Below the pieces are notes generated by a model. That model searched no databases. It had not been told where the DNA came from and saw nothing but the letters and a program-made list of their open reading frames with translations. Shown piece after piece: positions 51,515 to 59,978 of a stretch of 64,000 nucleotides of DNA (the first letter of the stretch is position 1; each line of letters starts with the position of its first letter). Source of the DNA: an uncultured Lachnospiraceae bacterium (lineage in GTDB: Bacteria; Bacillota; Clostridia; Lachnospirales; Lachnospiraceae); assembly GCA_944383545.1 (NCBI GenBank), contig CALWPY010000004.1, positions 62,001-126,000 on the forward strand, read 5' to 3'. Position numbers and translations under genes: made by a program.

Positions 51515-52660
51515 TTATTCTGCATCCATCAACGTAGCATCCGTATCGGAAGCATCTTCAGGAGTAGCATCCGTAGGAGTAGCATCCACTGCTACTGCAT
51601 TTTCCATAAGGAAATCCATTACCTTTTCTGCCATTGCATAGTAGTAATAATCTTCTTCAGAAAAATATCCTTCAAGGTCTGCAATATCTGTATATCCATA
51701 TGCATCAAGTATTTCCTGCTGCATTGCGCTTACGTCTTCTTCCGTAACCTCCATATTTTCAGCCTTTGCAATGCTTGATATAATCATCTTTTCTTCCATA
51801 TAACTTGTAATGGTTTCTTCTACATATGCCGTAAAATCTTCTTCATTGTCAAAGCCGTATACATAAGTCAGATACATATCCAGGTCAATTTCGTTTGATT
51901 CTGCAGATTCCTGTACCTCAGCAATGGTTTCATCAATAAGCTCAGATATTTCCTGCTCCGGATACTGTGAAATTATGGAAGAATCAATAACTGCAGTAAG
52001 CACCGCACTCTGATTTGCACTTTGGTCGTTTGAAGCATATGCATCCTCCAGATAACCTCTTAAGTATGCTTCATAATCTTCTGTGGTATCATAATCAGTA
52101 TATTCTGCTACCATTTCATCATTATATTCAGGGACCGTTTCTACCATTATTGCATTAATTGTAATATTAAATACTGCATCCTTACCATTAAGTTCTTCAT
52201 TTCCGTAATCATCAGGGAAGGTAACCTCTATATCGAAATTATCTCCTACCTCATGTCCTGCAACCTGTTCCTCGAAATCATCTATATAACCGGCTTCTCC
52301 CAGAGTAATTGTAGTTCCTGCACCATTTGTGGAGCCCCCTTCAAACTCTACGCCGTCTATTGTTCCCACGTAATCAATATTTACCGAATCACCCATCTCA
52401 ACGGTACCCTCGGTAACTTCCTCTGTGGTTGTATAGTTGCTTATGAACTGTTCTACATAATACTGTATTTCTTCATCAGTAACTTCAGTAACCTGAGGAG
52501 TATACTCTACACCCACATAATTTCCGAGTGTCACATACTGGCTGTATCTATCCATCATTTCCTGCGCCGGATTACTGCTGCTACTGCTGTCTCCGCAACC
52601 GCTAAGCATTGATATACACATGGCTCCTGCTAAAACCAGTCCTGCTGTTTTTCGTTTCAT
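51515..52660 (-). CDS. Trigger-factor-like lipoprotein with FKBP-type prolyl isomerase domain (paralogue 2)
   Basis: A lipoprotein of 381 residues: signal with lipobox LSGC (Cys22), an N-terminal segment with TPQVTEVTDEEIQYYVEQFI, then an FKBP/trigger-factor PPIase domain (about 85-172; VNIDYVGTIDGVEFEGGSTN, FDIEVTFPDDYG) and a helical C-terminal arm (about 180-350) like the substrate-holding region of trigger factor. The tail is a low-complexity TDAT/PTDA repeat (about 360-381). It is an extracytoplasmic folding factor by inference. The neighbouring upstream gene is a close paralogue, so a tandem duplication produced the pair. Confidence 0.85.
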   Translation of the reverse strand: MKRKTAGLVLAGAMCISMLSGCGDSSSSSNPAQEMMDRYSQYVTLGNYVGVEYTPQVTEVTDEEIQYYVEQFISNYTTTEEVTEGTVEMGDSVNIDYVGTIDGVEFEGGSTNGAGTTITLGEAGYIDDFEEQVAGHEVGDNFDIEVTFPDDYGNEELNGKDAVFNITINAIMVETVPEYNDEMVAEYTDYDTTEDYEAYLRGYLEDAYASNDQSANQSAVLTAVIDSSIISQYPEQEISELIDETIAEVQESAESNEIDLDMYLTYVYGFDNEEDFTAYVEETITSYMEEKMIISSIAKAENMEVTEEDVSAMQQEILDAYGYTDIADLEGYFSEEDYYYYAMAEKVMDFLMENAVAVDATPTDATPEDASDTDATLMDAE

Positions 52661-52713
52661 ACCCTTATTTCCTTTCTATATATGACAGCCCCTATACTGC
52701 CGCATATGTCCCT

Positions 52714-53856
52714 TTATTCCGAAACTCCCGCATCTGTCGAAGTTGCATCTGTTGATGTTGCAGTCTCTGTCACATTGCCGTCCTCATCAACCGGCACGGC
52801 ATTTTCCATGAGTAAATTAATTACCTTTTCCTCAAGTAACAGATAATAAAAATCATCCTCCGTATAATACTGTTCCAGTTCTGATGTGTCGGTATAGCCA
52901 TATGTCTCAACTATAAGCTGTTTTCTCTCCTCAACCTCCTCAGAAGTTACGTCCAGACCTTCTGCTTCTGCTATGGCACAGACTACCATCACCTGTTCAA
53001 AATAAGTAATTACCGAATCTCTTATATATTCCTTGAAATCCTCCTCTGTCTCAAGGCCATAAAAATATTTGATATAAATATCAACGCTTATGCCGTTTGA
53101 TTCACAGGTTTCCTGTATGGTACCTATAGTTTCATCGATAAGCTCTGTTATCTCACGTTCCGGATAATCTGATATAAATGAATTTTCAACAATCTGGACA
53201 AGCACCATGTTTTCATTGGCGTTCTGGTCCGTAGTGGCGTTTGAATCCTCTAAGTATTCATAAAGATATGCCTCATAAGCCTCTGTCGTATCATACTCTG
53301 TATTTTCTGCCACAAACTCATCAGTATACTCAGGTGTTGTCGTAACCTCCTTTGAGTTAATTGTTACATTAAACACAGCGTCCTGTCCGTTTAATGCTTC
53401 CTCTCCATAGTCGTCAGGAAATGTTACTTCCACGTCAAAGTTATCTCCTATCTCATGGCCTGCAATCTGCTCCTCAAAGTCATCTATATAACCTGCCTCT
53501 CCAAGTGTGATGTCTGTACCCTCGCCATTCGTGGAGCCGCCTTCAAATTCCACTCCGTCTATGGTCCCTACATAATCAATGTTTATGTTGTCGCCCATCT
53601 CAACAGTTCCTTCCGTAACATCCTCATATGTGGTGTAGTTAGCTATAAGCTGCTCAATATAATATTCTATGTCTTCATCAGTTACTTCCGTAACCTGAGG
53701 AGTATATTCCACGCCCTTATATTCTGCAAGCGTTACATATGGACTGTATCTTTCCATCATTTCCTTTGCAGGTGTTTTGTCATCACTGCCACAACCCGCA
53801 AGCGTTGTAATACTAATAGCTCCTGCCAGCGCCAAAGCCGTCAACCTTCGTTTCAT
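52714..53856 (-). CDS. Trigger-factor-like lipoprotein with FKBP-type prolyl isomerase domain (paralogue 1)
   Basis: A 380-residue paralogue of the previous gene, alike through the lipobox (LAGC, Cys22), TPQVTEVTDEDIEYYIEQLI, the PPIase core (NINIDYVGTIDGVEFEGGST) and the helical arm, and diverged in the last 120 residues. Its tail is also TSTDAT-like. The gene starts with AAGGAAGG upstream and ends 53 bp before paralogue 2, with no terminator between, so both are probably on one transcript. Substrate proteins are unknown. Confidence 0.85.
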   Translation of the reverse strand: MKRRLTALALAGAISITTLAGCGSDDKTPAKEMMERYSPYVTLAEYKGVEYTPQVTEVTDEDIEYYIEQLIANYTTYEDVTEGTVEMGDNINIDYVGTIDGVEFEGGSTNGEGTDITLGEAGYIDDFEEQIAGHEIGDNFDVEVTFPDDYGEEALNGQDAVFNVTINSKEVTTTPEYTDEFVAENTEYDTTEAYEAYLYEYLEDSNATTDQNANENMVLVQIVENSFISDYPEREITELIDETIGTIQETCESNGISVDIYIKYFYGLETEEDFKEYIRDSVITYFEQVMVVCAIAEAEGLDVTSEEVEERKQLIVETYGYTDTSELEQYYTEDDFYYLLLEEKVINLLMENAVPVDEDGNVTETATSTDATSTDAGVSE

Positions 53857-54127
53857 TTTTTTATCCTTCCTTATGATAATAAGATTTGTTCATCTTTACA
53901 CTCATTTTACCTTTATACCATATTTCCGCTTAAAAATAAAGTATTTTAGGACAGTTCACATAATTATCATTTTCCGCCGGACGAAGCAAGGGAATGCCCG
54001 CGTTTAGGCATTGTCTGTATATGTCAATTTTTAACATTTATCCGTTTTTTTCTGTAAATATATAGATTTATCCCACTTTTTAAACCAATGCAAAATCGCA
54101 ACATAATGTATGTATTATAAAAACAAA
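53857..54127. other. Intergenic region with a palindromic element, between divergent genes
   Basis: Mostly AT-rich. At 53974-54015 is CCGCCGGACGAAGCAAGG followed by the hairpin AATGCC-CGCGTTTA-GGCATT (53993-54012) enclosed by GAC/GTC. The opening GCCGGACGAAG resembles the start of the GH3 repeat copies (GCCGACCGAAGG), so it may be another degenerate member. I see no gene here. Confidence 0.4.
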
Positions 54128-54180
54128 ACACAATATTTAGTATTTTTAGTGTTTACAAACACAACATGCAATGCTATAAT
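54128..54180 (+). promoter_or_regulatory. nrdDG-dut promoter with tandem NrdR boxes
   Basis: Promoter TTTACA (54152-54157), 17 bp, TGC-TATAAT extended -10 (54175-54180). Box 1 is ACACAATATTTAGTAT (54128-54143), matching the NrdR consensus ACACwATATaTwGTGT at 14 of 16 positions. Box 2, ACACAACATGCAATGC (54159-54174), is weaker but exactly 31 bp from the first, the usual NrdR spacing, and fills the -35/-10 gap. Confidence 0.75.
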
Positions 54181-54244
54181 TAATTCCCGTAGACCATTAA
54201 AATTTATTTTATATTATATAATTATAAAAGGAGAAGGTAAAAAG

Positions 54245-56371
54245 ATGAAGGTAGTGAAAAGGGACGGTCATATAGTAGACTATGACAGAAGCAAAATTAT
54301 TATTGCAATCCAGAAAGCAAACGCAGAGGTGGAGCCTGCAGAAAAGGTTTCCGATGAAAAAATCGAAGAAATAGTTCAGGGCATTGAAGCTAAAAATAAA
54401 AAGAGAATGCTCGTTGAGGATATACAGGATATCATAGAGCAGAAATTAATGGATGACAAGAAATTCATTCTTGCAAAAACTTACATTATATATCGTTATA
54501 CAAGGGAACTCGTCCGTAAGGCAAATACTACCGATGATTCTATATTAAGCCTTATACAGAACAGAAATAAGGATGTAATGGAAGAAAATTCAAACAAGAA
54601 CGCAACCGTTGCATCAACTCAGAGAGACCTTATCGCAGGAGAGGTTTCAAAGGACTTAACCAGAAGAGTTCTTCTTCCTGAGAAGATTTCCAAAGCTCAT
54701 GATGAAGGTATTCTTCATTTCCATGACTCAGATTATTTCTTACAGCCGATATTCAACTGCTGCCTTATAAATATCGGGGACATGCTTGATAACGGCACGG
54801 TTATGAACGGAAAGCTTATTGAAAGTCCAAAGAGCTTTCAGGTTGCATGTACTGTCATGACACAGATTATTTCATCCGTAGCAAGCAGCCAGTACGGCGG
54901 TCAGTCCGTTGATGTGAAGCATCTCGGAAAATACTTGAGAAAGAGCTACAATAAATATAAGAAACAGATAGAGGCTGAATTTAAAGATAAGCTTGACGCC
55001 GATACGATTGAAAAACTCGTTCAGGAAAGACTTCAGGACGAGCTTCGTTCAGGTGTTCAGACCATTCAATATCAGATAAATACCCTCATGACCACAAACG
55101 GCCAGTCTCCTTTCGTCACCTTATTCCTCAATCTGGAAGCAGATGATGAATATATTGAGGAAAATGCCATGATTATCATGGAAATTCTCCGTCAGAGACT
55201 CGAGGGCATCAAAAATGAAAAAGGCGTTTATGTAACACCTGCATTTCCAAAGCTTATATATGTACTGGATGAGCATAACTGCTTAAAGGGCGGAAAATAT
55301 GATTATATTACGGAAATGGCAATAAGATGTTCTGCAAAGCGTATGTATCCTGATTATATCTCAGCAAAGAAAATGAGAGAAAACTATGAAGGAAATGTAT
55401 TCTCATGCATGGGCTGCCGTTCATTCTTATCTCCTTGGAAGGATGAAAACGGCAATTATAAATGGGAAGGCCGTTTTAACCAGGGTGTTGTAAGCCTTAA
55501 CCTTCCTCAGATTGGAATTATAGCAAAGGGTGATGAGGATAAATTCTGGGAGCTTATGGATGAAAGACTTGAGCTCTGCTATGAAGCACTTATGTGCAGA
55601 CATAACGCTCTTATGGGCGTGACATCAGATGTAAGCCCTATCCACTGGCAGTACGGAGCCATTGCAAGACTCGGAAAAGGTGAAAAGATTGACCCACTCC
55701 TTGTCGGCGGATATTCCACTATTTCTCTCGGATATATCGGTCTTTATGAAGTTACAAAACTCATGACCGGCGTAAGCCATACAGACCCTAAGGGACTTGA
55801 ATTTGCACTTAAAGTTATGAACAGAATGCGTGCAGCATGCGACAAGTGGAAGGCAGAAACAGGTATAAGCTTTGCTCTTTACGGAACTCCTGCTGAATCA
55901 CTCTGCTACAGATTTGCAAGAATTGATAAAGAGCGTTTCGGTACAATAAAAGATGTAACAGATAAGGGTTATTATACAAACTCTTACCACGTAGATGTTC
56001 GTGAGGACATAGATGCTTTCAGTAAATTTAAATTTGAAAGCCAGTTCCAGACCATATCCTCCGGAGGCTCTATTTCTTATGTTGAAATACCAAATATGGC
56101 AAATAACCTCGAAGCACTTGCAGAACTCGTAAAATTCATATATGATAATATTCAGTATGCTGAATTTAATACAAAGTCCGATTACTGCCACGTATGCGGC
56201 TACGACGGAGAAATCATAATAAATGATGACAATGAGTGGGAGTGTCCTCAATGCCATAACAAAGACCATGCCAGAATGAACGTAACCAGACGTACATGCG
56301 GATATCTGGGTGAAAACTTCTGGAATGTCGGAAAGACAAAAGAAATAAAGGCACGTGTGCTTCATTTATAA
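54245..56371 (+). CDS. nrdD: Anaerobic ribonucleoside-triphosphate reductase NrdD
   Basis: A 708-residue glycyl-radical enzyme that makes dNTPs without oxygen. The N-terminal ATP-cone (MKVVKRDGHIVDYDRSKI, to about 90) gives allosteric control. The barrel contains the CMGCRSFLSPW segment with active-site cysteines, and GVVSLNLPQI. The C-terminus has a zinc site (CHVCG...CPQC, about 650-675) and the radical glycine Gly686 in RTCGYLG. I start it at the ATG at 54245, preceded by AAGGAG; the longer frame lies in the promoter. It is paired with nrdG. Confidence 0.97.
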   Translation: MKVVKRDGHIVDYDRSKIIIAIQKANAEVEPAEKVSDEKIEEIVQGIEAKNKKRMLVEDIQDIIEQKLMDDKKFILAKTYIIYRYTRELVRKANTTDDSILSLIQNRNKDVMEENSNKNATVASTQRDLIAGEVSKDLTRRVLLPEKISKAHDEGILHFHDSDYFLQPIFNCCLINIGDMLDNGTVMNGKLIESPKSFQVACTVMTQIISSVASSQYGGQSVDVKHLGKYLRKSYNKYKKQIEAEFKDKLDADTIEKLVQERLQDELRSGVQTIQYQINTLMTTNGQSPFVTLFLNLEADDEYIEENAMIIMEILRQRLEGIKNEKGVYVTPAFPKLIYVLDEHNCLKGGKYDYITEMAIRCSAKRMYPDYISAKKMRENYEGNVFSCMGCRSFLSPWKDENGNYKWEGRFNQGVVSLNLPQIGIIAKGDEDKFWELMDERLELCYEALMCRHNALMGVTSDVSPIHWQYGAIARLGKGEKIDPLLVGGYSTISLGYIGLYEVTKLMTGVSHTDPKGLEFALKVMNRMRAACDKWKAETGISFALYGTPAESLCYRFARIDKERFGTIKDVTDKGYYTNSYHVDVREDIDAFSKFKFESQFQTISSGGSISYVEIPNMANNLEALAELVKFIYDNIQYAEFNTKSDYCHVCGYDGEIIINDDNEWECPQCHNKDHARMNVTRRTCGYLGENFWNVGKTKEIKARVLHL

Positions 56372-56404
56372 TTTATGTGACACACGAGAATCGGAGAAAG
56401 TATT

Positions 56405-56938
56405 ATGAATTATTCTACAATCAAATATCATGACGTGGCTAATGGACCGGGGGTCAGGGTTTCCCTCTTTGTTTCAGGCTGCCACCACCATTGTCCGGGT
56501 TGCTTTAACCCTGAGACATGGGACTTTGAAAACGGTGATGTTTTTACCGAAAGTGTCATGGAAAAAATTATAAATGCATTAAAACCTGATTATATTAAAG
56601 GATTATCCCTTCTCGGGGGTGAGCCGCTTGAATATATTAATCAGAGAGGAATTTTACCCCTTGTCAGAAGGGTAAAATTCATGTATCCTGAAAAGGATAT
56701 ATGGTGTTACACCGGATATGATTTTGAAAAAGATATCGTAAACGAAATGTTTACTAAATGGCCGGAAACAAAAGAGTTAGTTTCCATGATTGACGTAATT
56801 GTGGACGGCAAATTTGTCGAGGAACTGAAGGATTTAAAACTTCGCTTCCGAGGTTCATCAAACCAGAGAATTATAGATGTAAAGGAATCCTTGAAGCAAG
56901 GTACTATAATGCCTTGGGAGGATAAAGGAATACACTGA
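56405..56938 (+). CDS. nrdG: Anaerobic ribonucleotide reductase activating protein NrdG
   Basis: A 177-residue radical SAM activase that forms the glycyl radical on NrdD. The cluster motif is Cys26-HHH-Cys30-PG-Cys33 (SGCHHHCPGCFN), with the GGEPL motif (about 72-76) for SAM and a WCYTGY segment. GGAGAAAG lies upstream. Its TGA overlaps the dut start (TGATG), so nrdG and dut are translationally coupled. Confidence 0.96.
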   Translation: MNYSTIKYHDVANGPGVRVSLFVSGCHHHCPGCFNPETWDFENGDVFTESVMEKIINALKPDYIKGLSLLGGEPLEYINQRGILPLVRRVKFMYPEKDIWCYTGYDFEKDIVNEMFTKWPETKELVSMIDVIVDGKFVEELKDLKLRFRGSSNQRIIDVKESLKQGTIMPWEDKGIH

Positions 56939-57387
56939 TGCTTAACACTGCTTTTGTAAATATAAAGAAGTTAAAACCAAATGCCACAATTCCGACGTAT
57001 GGGTCCGAATATGCAGCAGGTGCTGATTTATATGCATGTATTAACAGTACCGTAATAATCGGAAGCGGTGAAACTGTTCTTGTTCCTACAGGACTTGCCA
57101 TGGAACTCCCTACCGGTTATGCAGGTCTCATATATGCAAGAAGCGGACTTGCCTCTAAAAAGGGGCTTGCCCCCGCAAACAAAGTAGGAGTAATAGATTC
57201 GGATTATCGAGGCGAGGTTTTGGTAGCATTGCATAACCATTCCGCAGTACAGGCATCTATAGAGCCGGGCGAACGCATCGCTCAGCTTATAGTTACCCCT
57301 TACATTCAGGCTGTTTTTAATGAACAAGACGAGCTTGACGATACAGACAGGGGAACAGGCGGATTTGGCTCAACAGGCTCACACTGA
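56938..57387 (+). CDS. dut: dUTP pyrophosphatase (dUTPase)
   Basis: A 149-residue trimeric dUTPase that hydrolyses dUTP to dUMP and PPi. Motifs appear in order: AAGADLYA (motif 1, Asp31), ARSGLASKKG (motif 2), GVIDSDYRGE (motif 3, Asp84-region and Tyr), GERIAQLIV (motif 4) and RGTGGFGSTG (motif 5, the arm that closes over the site). All are intact. It is the third gene of an nrdD-nrdG-dut dNTP operon ended by a clear terminator. Confidence 0.96.
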   Translation: MLNTAFVNIKKLKPNATIPTYGSEYAAGADLYACINSTVIIGSGETVLVPTGLAMELPTGYAGLIYARSGLASKKGLAPANKVGVIDSDYRGEVLVALHNHSAVQASIEPGERIAQLIVTPYIQAVFNEQDELDDTDRGTGGFGSTGSH

Positions 57388-57400
57388 CTTTAGATTTTTT

Positions 57401-57430
57401 AAGGGCGTCGATATACCGACGCCCTTTTTG
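57401..57430 (+). terminator. Terminator of nrdD-nrdG-dut
   Basis: Perfect stem GGGCGTCG / CGACGCCC, 6-base loop, A-run before and five T after. Confidence 0.92.
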
Positions 57431-57448
57431 TGATACCAGGGTAACAAA

Positions 57449-57482
57449 GTCATGTTTTCGTGCTTGCACGATAAAACATGAC
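57449..57482. repeat. Long perfect hairpin in the mgtE leader
   Basis: GTCATGTTTT / AAAACATGAC (10 bp) around CGTG-CTTG-CACG-AT, flanked by GGGT and ACCC that can extend the stem. It lacks a T-run and lies 39 bp before the mgtE start. It resembles the dispersed hairpins in build but not clearly in sequence. Confidence 0.55.
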
Positions 57483-57521
57483 CGTCAACCCAACAAATTT
57501 TAAAGATAGGAGGATAAGAAG

Positions 57522-58871
57522 TTGTCAGAAATCATCAAAACAGAAGAAATATCTGAATTATTAAAAAACAGAAAAATTCATCAGCTCCGTGAAATTTTTT
57601 CGGAAATGAACGAGGTAGATATTGCAAGTATATTGGAAGAGCTTCCTGCTGAACAGCTTCCTATTGCCTTTCGTATTCTTCCCAAGGAGATTGCGGCAGA
57701 TGCTTTTTCATACTTTACACCTGAAACACAGGAAGAGCTTATAAAGGCATTTTCCGACCGGGAGCTTGCCTACGTCATAGATAACTTATTCGTGGACGAT
57801 ACGGTAGACATGATTGAGGAAATGCCTGCAAATGTCGTAAAGCGTATCTTAAAGCATACCGACCCTGAAACCAGAAAACAGATAAATGAAATCTTACAAT
57901 ATCCGAAGGACAGTGCCGGAAGCATTATGACCACCGAATATGTGCGTCTTCAGGAGGACCTCACTGTTGAACAGGCTTTTAAACGTATTAAAAGTACAGG
58001 CGTAGAGAAAGAAACCATATATACCTGTTATGTCACAAACAACAAAAAGGAAATTCTCGGAATTGTGACCGTAAAGGACATGCTTTTTGCAAACAGTGAT
58101 GACCTTATCAAGGATATAATGGAAACAAATATAATCTACGTTAATACCTTAGATGACAGAGAAGACGTAGTTCATATACTGGAAAAATATAACTTCATTG
58201 CACTCCCGGTAGTAGACAAGGAATTACGCCTTGTAGGTATCATCACATTTGACGATGCCATGGACGTTATCCGAAACGAAAATACCGAGGACTTAGAAGT
58301 CATGAACGCCATCACACCTACGGATAAGCCATATATGAGAACTACCGTAGTGGAAACTTACAAAAAACGTATACCGTGGCTTCTCATACTCATGATATCT
58401 GCTACATTTACAGGTGCCATTATTTCTCACTACGAGGAAGCTCTCGGTGCATATGTCATACTTACGGCATATATCCCAATGCTTATGGACACCGGTGGAA
58501 ATGCCGGAAGTCAGGCTTCCGTCACCATAGTGCGTGGTATTTCACTGGGAGAAATTGAGTTCAAAAATATATTTAAAATACAGCGTAAGGAATTTATAGT
58601 ATCCATTTTATGCGGTGTTACCCTGGGTCTTGCAAACCTTGCAAAACTTCTCTTCTTCGACAGAGTAGGTATCACCATAGCACTTGTAGTGTGCCTCACT
58701 CTCGTTGCTACAGTTATAGTTGCAAAATTTGTAGGATGTACACTGCCTATTGTGGCAAAGAAGATTGGATTTGACCCTGCCGTAATGGCAAGTCCTTTTA
58801 TAACCACTATAGTGGATGCAATATCACTTTTAATTTACTTCCAGTTTGCATCTCACATACTTCATATATAA
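57522..58871 (+). CDS. mgtE: MgtE magnesium channel/transporter
   Basis: A 449-residue protein: N-terminal superhelical domain (about 15-130; EELPAEQLPIAFRIL), two CBS domains (about 131-255; MTTEYVRLQEDLTVEQAF, FIALPVVDKELRLVGIIT) and five membrane helices from about 285 with the pore motif PMLMDTGGNAGSQASV. The CBS part closes the channel when Mg2+ is high. The start codon is TTG at 57522, with a perfect AGGAGG eight bases upstream; no in-frame ATG near it has a ribosome binding site. It is preceded by a large hairpin. Confidence 0.95.
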   Translation: MSEIIKTEEISELLKNRKIHQLREIFSEMNEVDIASILEELPAEQLPIAFRILPKEIAADAFSYFTPETQEELIKAFSDRELAYVIDNLFVDDTVDMIEEMPANVVKRILKHTDPETRKQINEILQYPKDSAGSIMTTEYVRLQEDLTVEQAFKRIKSTGVEKETIYTCYVTNNKKEILGIVTVKDMLFANSDDLIKDIMETNIIYVNTLDDREDVVHILEKYNFIALPVVDKELRLVGIITFDDAMDVIRNENTEDLEVMNAITPTDKPYMRTTVVETYKKRIPWLLILMISATFTGAIISHYEEALGAYVILTAYIPMLMDTGGNAGSQASVTIVRGISLGEIEFKNIFKIQRKEFIVSILCGVTLGLANLAKLLFFDRVGITIALVVCLTLVATVIVAKFVGCTLPIVAKKIGFDPAVMASPFITTIVDAISLLIYFQFASHILHI

Positions 58872-58890
58872 TATCCACATACTACGCAAT

Positions 58891-58926
58891 AAAAAAGAAT
58901 TCCGTCATAACCGGAATTCTTTTTTA
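58891..58926. terminator. Bidirectional terminator between mgtE and the foldase gene
   Basis: AGAATTCCG / CGGAATTCT with a 7-base loop, flanked by A6 and T6. Confidence 0.9.
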
Positions 58927-58928
58927 TT

Positions 58929-59966
58929 CTAAAATTCTATTCTTTCATACACTTCCTGATTAACTGAATCCGAATATGAAAAATCTTTATCTGCATTTTC
59001 TTTCCACTCATTATAAAGACTGTCAAAGTATTCACTGCAGAGTTCCTTTTCCATTTCCTGTTTCTTACTTGTGGTAGCCGTACTGTCTGTCAATGCCTTT
59101 ATATAAAATATATGGTAGCCGTATTCGGTTTCAGTAACCAGACTGTAAGAGCCGTCTTCGAGGCTGTATATTTCATCACATACCTCCTGTCCATACATAT
59201 CCGCTATTTCTTCCGGACTCAGGGTATAATAAGAAGAATATTTGAGCCCATAATAATCCGAGAGGCTTTCAGGATTATTTTCGTTTTCTGTATTTACAGG
59301 GTCCACAAGTGTACTATATGCCTGAAGTGCCCTTTCATACTGTGCATCCCTTTCCTCTTCTGTAAACTCTATAATATTACCGTTTGCCCCCTCTCTATAG
59401 CACTCAAAACACATATCATAAAACGTAGTCTGTCTTGCCTCTTCAAAAGAAACTTCAATATCAGCTTCTTCAATAATACTGTCATATACCTTTTCAGCTA
59501 TGGCATTTTCAATTAAGACTTCAATCACTACATCTTCTGTTATCTGCATTTCCTCAAGCTGAGCATCTGTAAGCTTATTATAAAAATCTGAAGCTTTTTC
59601 CGTAACCTCGGCCTCTTCAGTTTCGGTAAGCAGTATATCATACTGCGAAGCCTTGGAATACAGCACCTTTACTCTTACTATGCTCTCTATTATATCTTCT
59701 CTTGTGGCTTCCTCCATATTTACTGTTCTTCCGTTGTCCAGCGTAATATCAAGATTCCATACATCATCACCATATCGTCTTTCATAATCTTCTATAACAG
59801 TATTGGCATAAATATATACCTCACCGAGAGTTATTTCTTCATCATTAAATTCAAAGACTACATCTGCCTGTTCTTCCGTAACCTCATTCGTACCGCAGGC
59901 ATTTAAAAATAATGCCGAAAAAAGAACAAGTATTGCAATATAAAATTTATTCTTATGCAGCTTCAT
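58929..59966 (-). CDS. PrsA/SurA-like peptidyl-prolyl isomerase lipoprotein
   Basis: A 345-residue lipoprotein (lipobox LNAC, Cys24). A helical SurA/PrsA N-terminal region (about 35-190) precedes a parvulin-like domain (about 205-300). Only the second half of the rotamase signature is clear: EEIADMYGQEVCDEIYSLED, SYSLVTETEYGYHIFYIK. Catalytic activity is therefore uncertain. It is the third gene of pth-mfd-foldase, 12 bp after mfd. It is a likely extracytoplasmic chaperone for secreted proteins. Confidence 0.8.
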   Translation of the reverse strand: MKLHKNKFYIAILVLFSALFLNACGTNEVTEEQADVVFEFNDEEITLGEVYIYANTVIEDYERRYGDDVWNLDITLDNGRTVNMEEATREDIIESIVRVKVLYSKASQYDILLTETEEAEVTEKASDFYNKLTDAQLEEMQITEDVVIEVLIENAIAEKVYDSIIEEADIEVSFEEARQTTFYDMCFECYREGANGNIIEFTEEERDAQYERALQAYSTLVDPVNTENENNPESLSDYYGLKYSSYYTLSPEEIADMYGQEVCDEIYSLEDGSYSLVTETEYGYHIFYIKALTDSTATTSKKQEMEKELCSEYFDSLYNEWKENADKDFSYSDSVNQEVYERIEF

Positions 59967-59978
59967 AATCTTTTCCTC

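Noticed and set aside
57388-57521. Mg2+ M-box riboswitch ahead of mgtE
   Set aside because: Only one simple hairpin lies in 90 bp; the three-way M-box architecture is absent and there is no terminator before the start.
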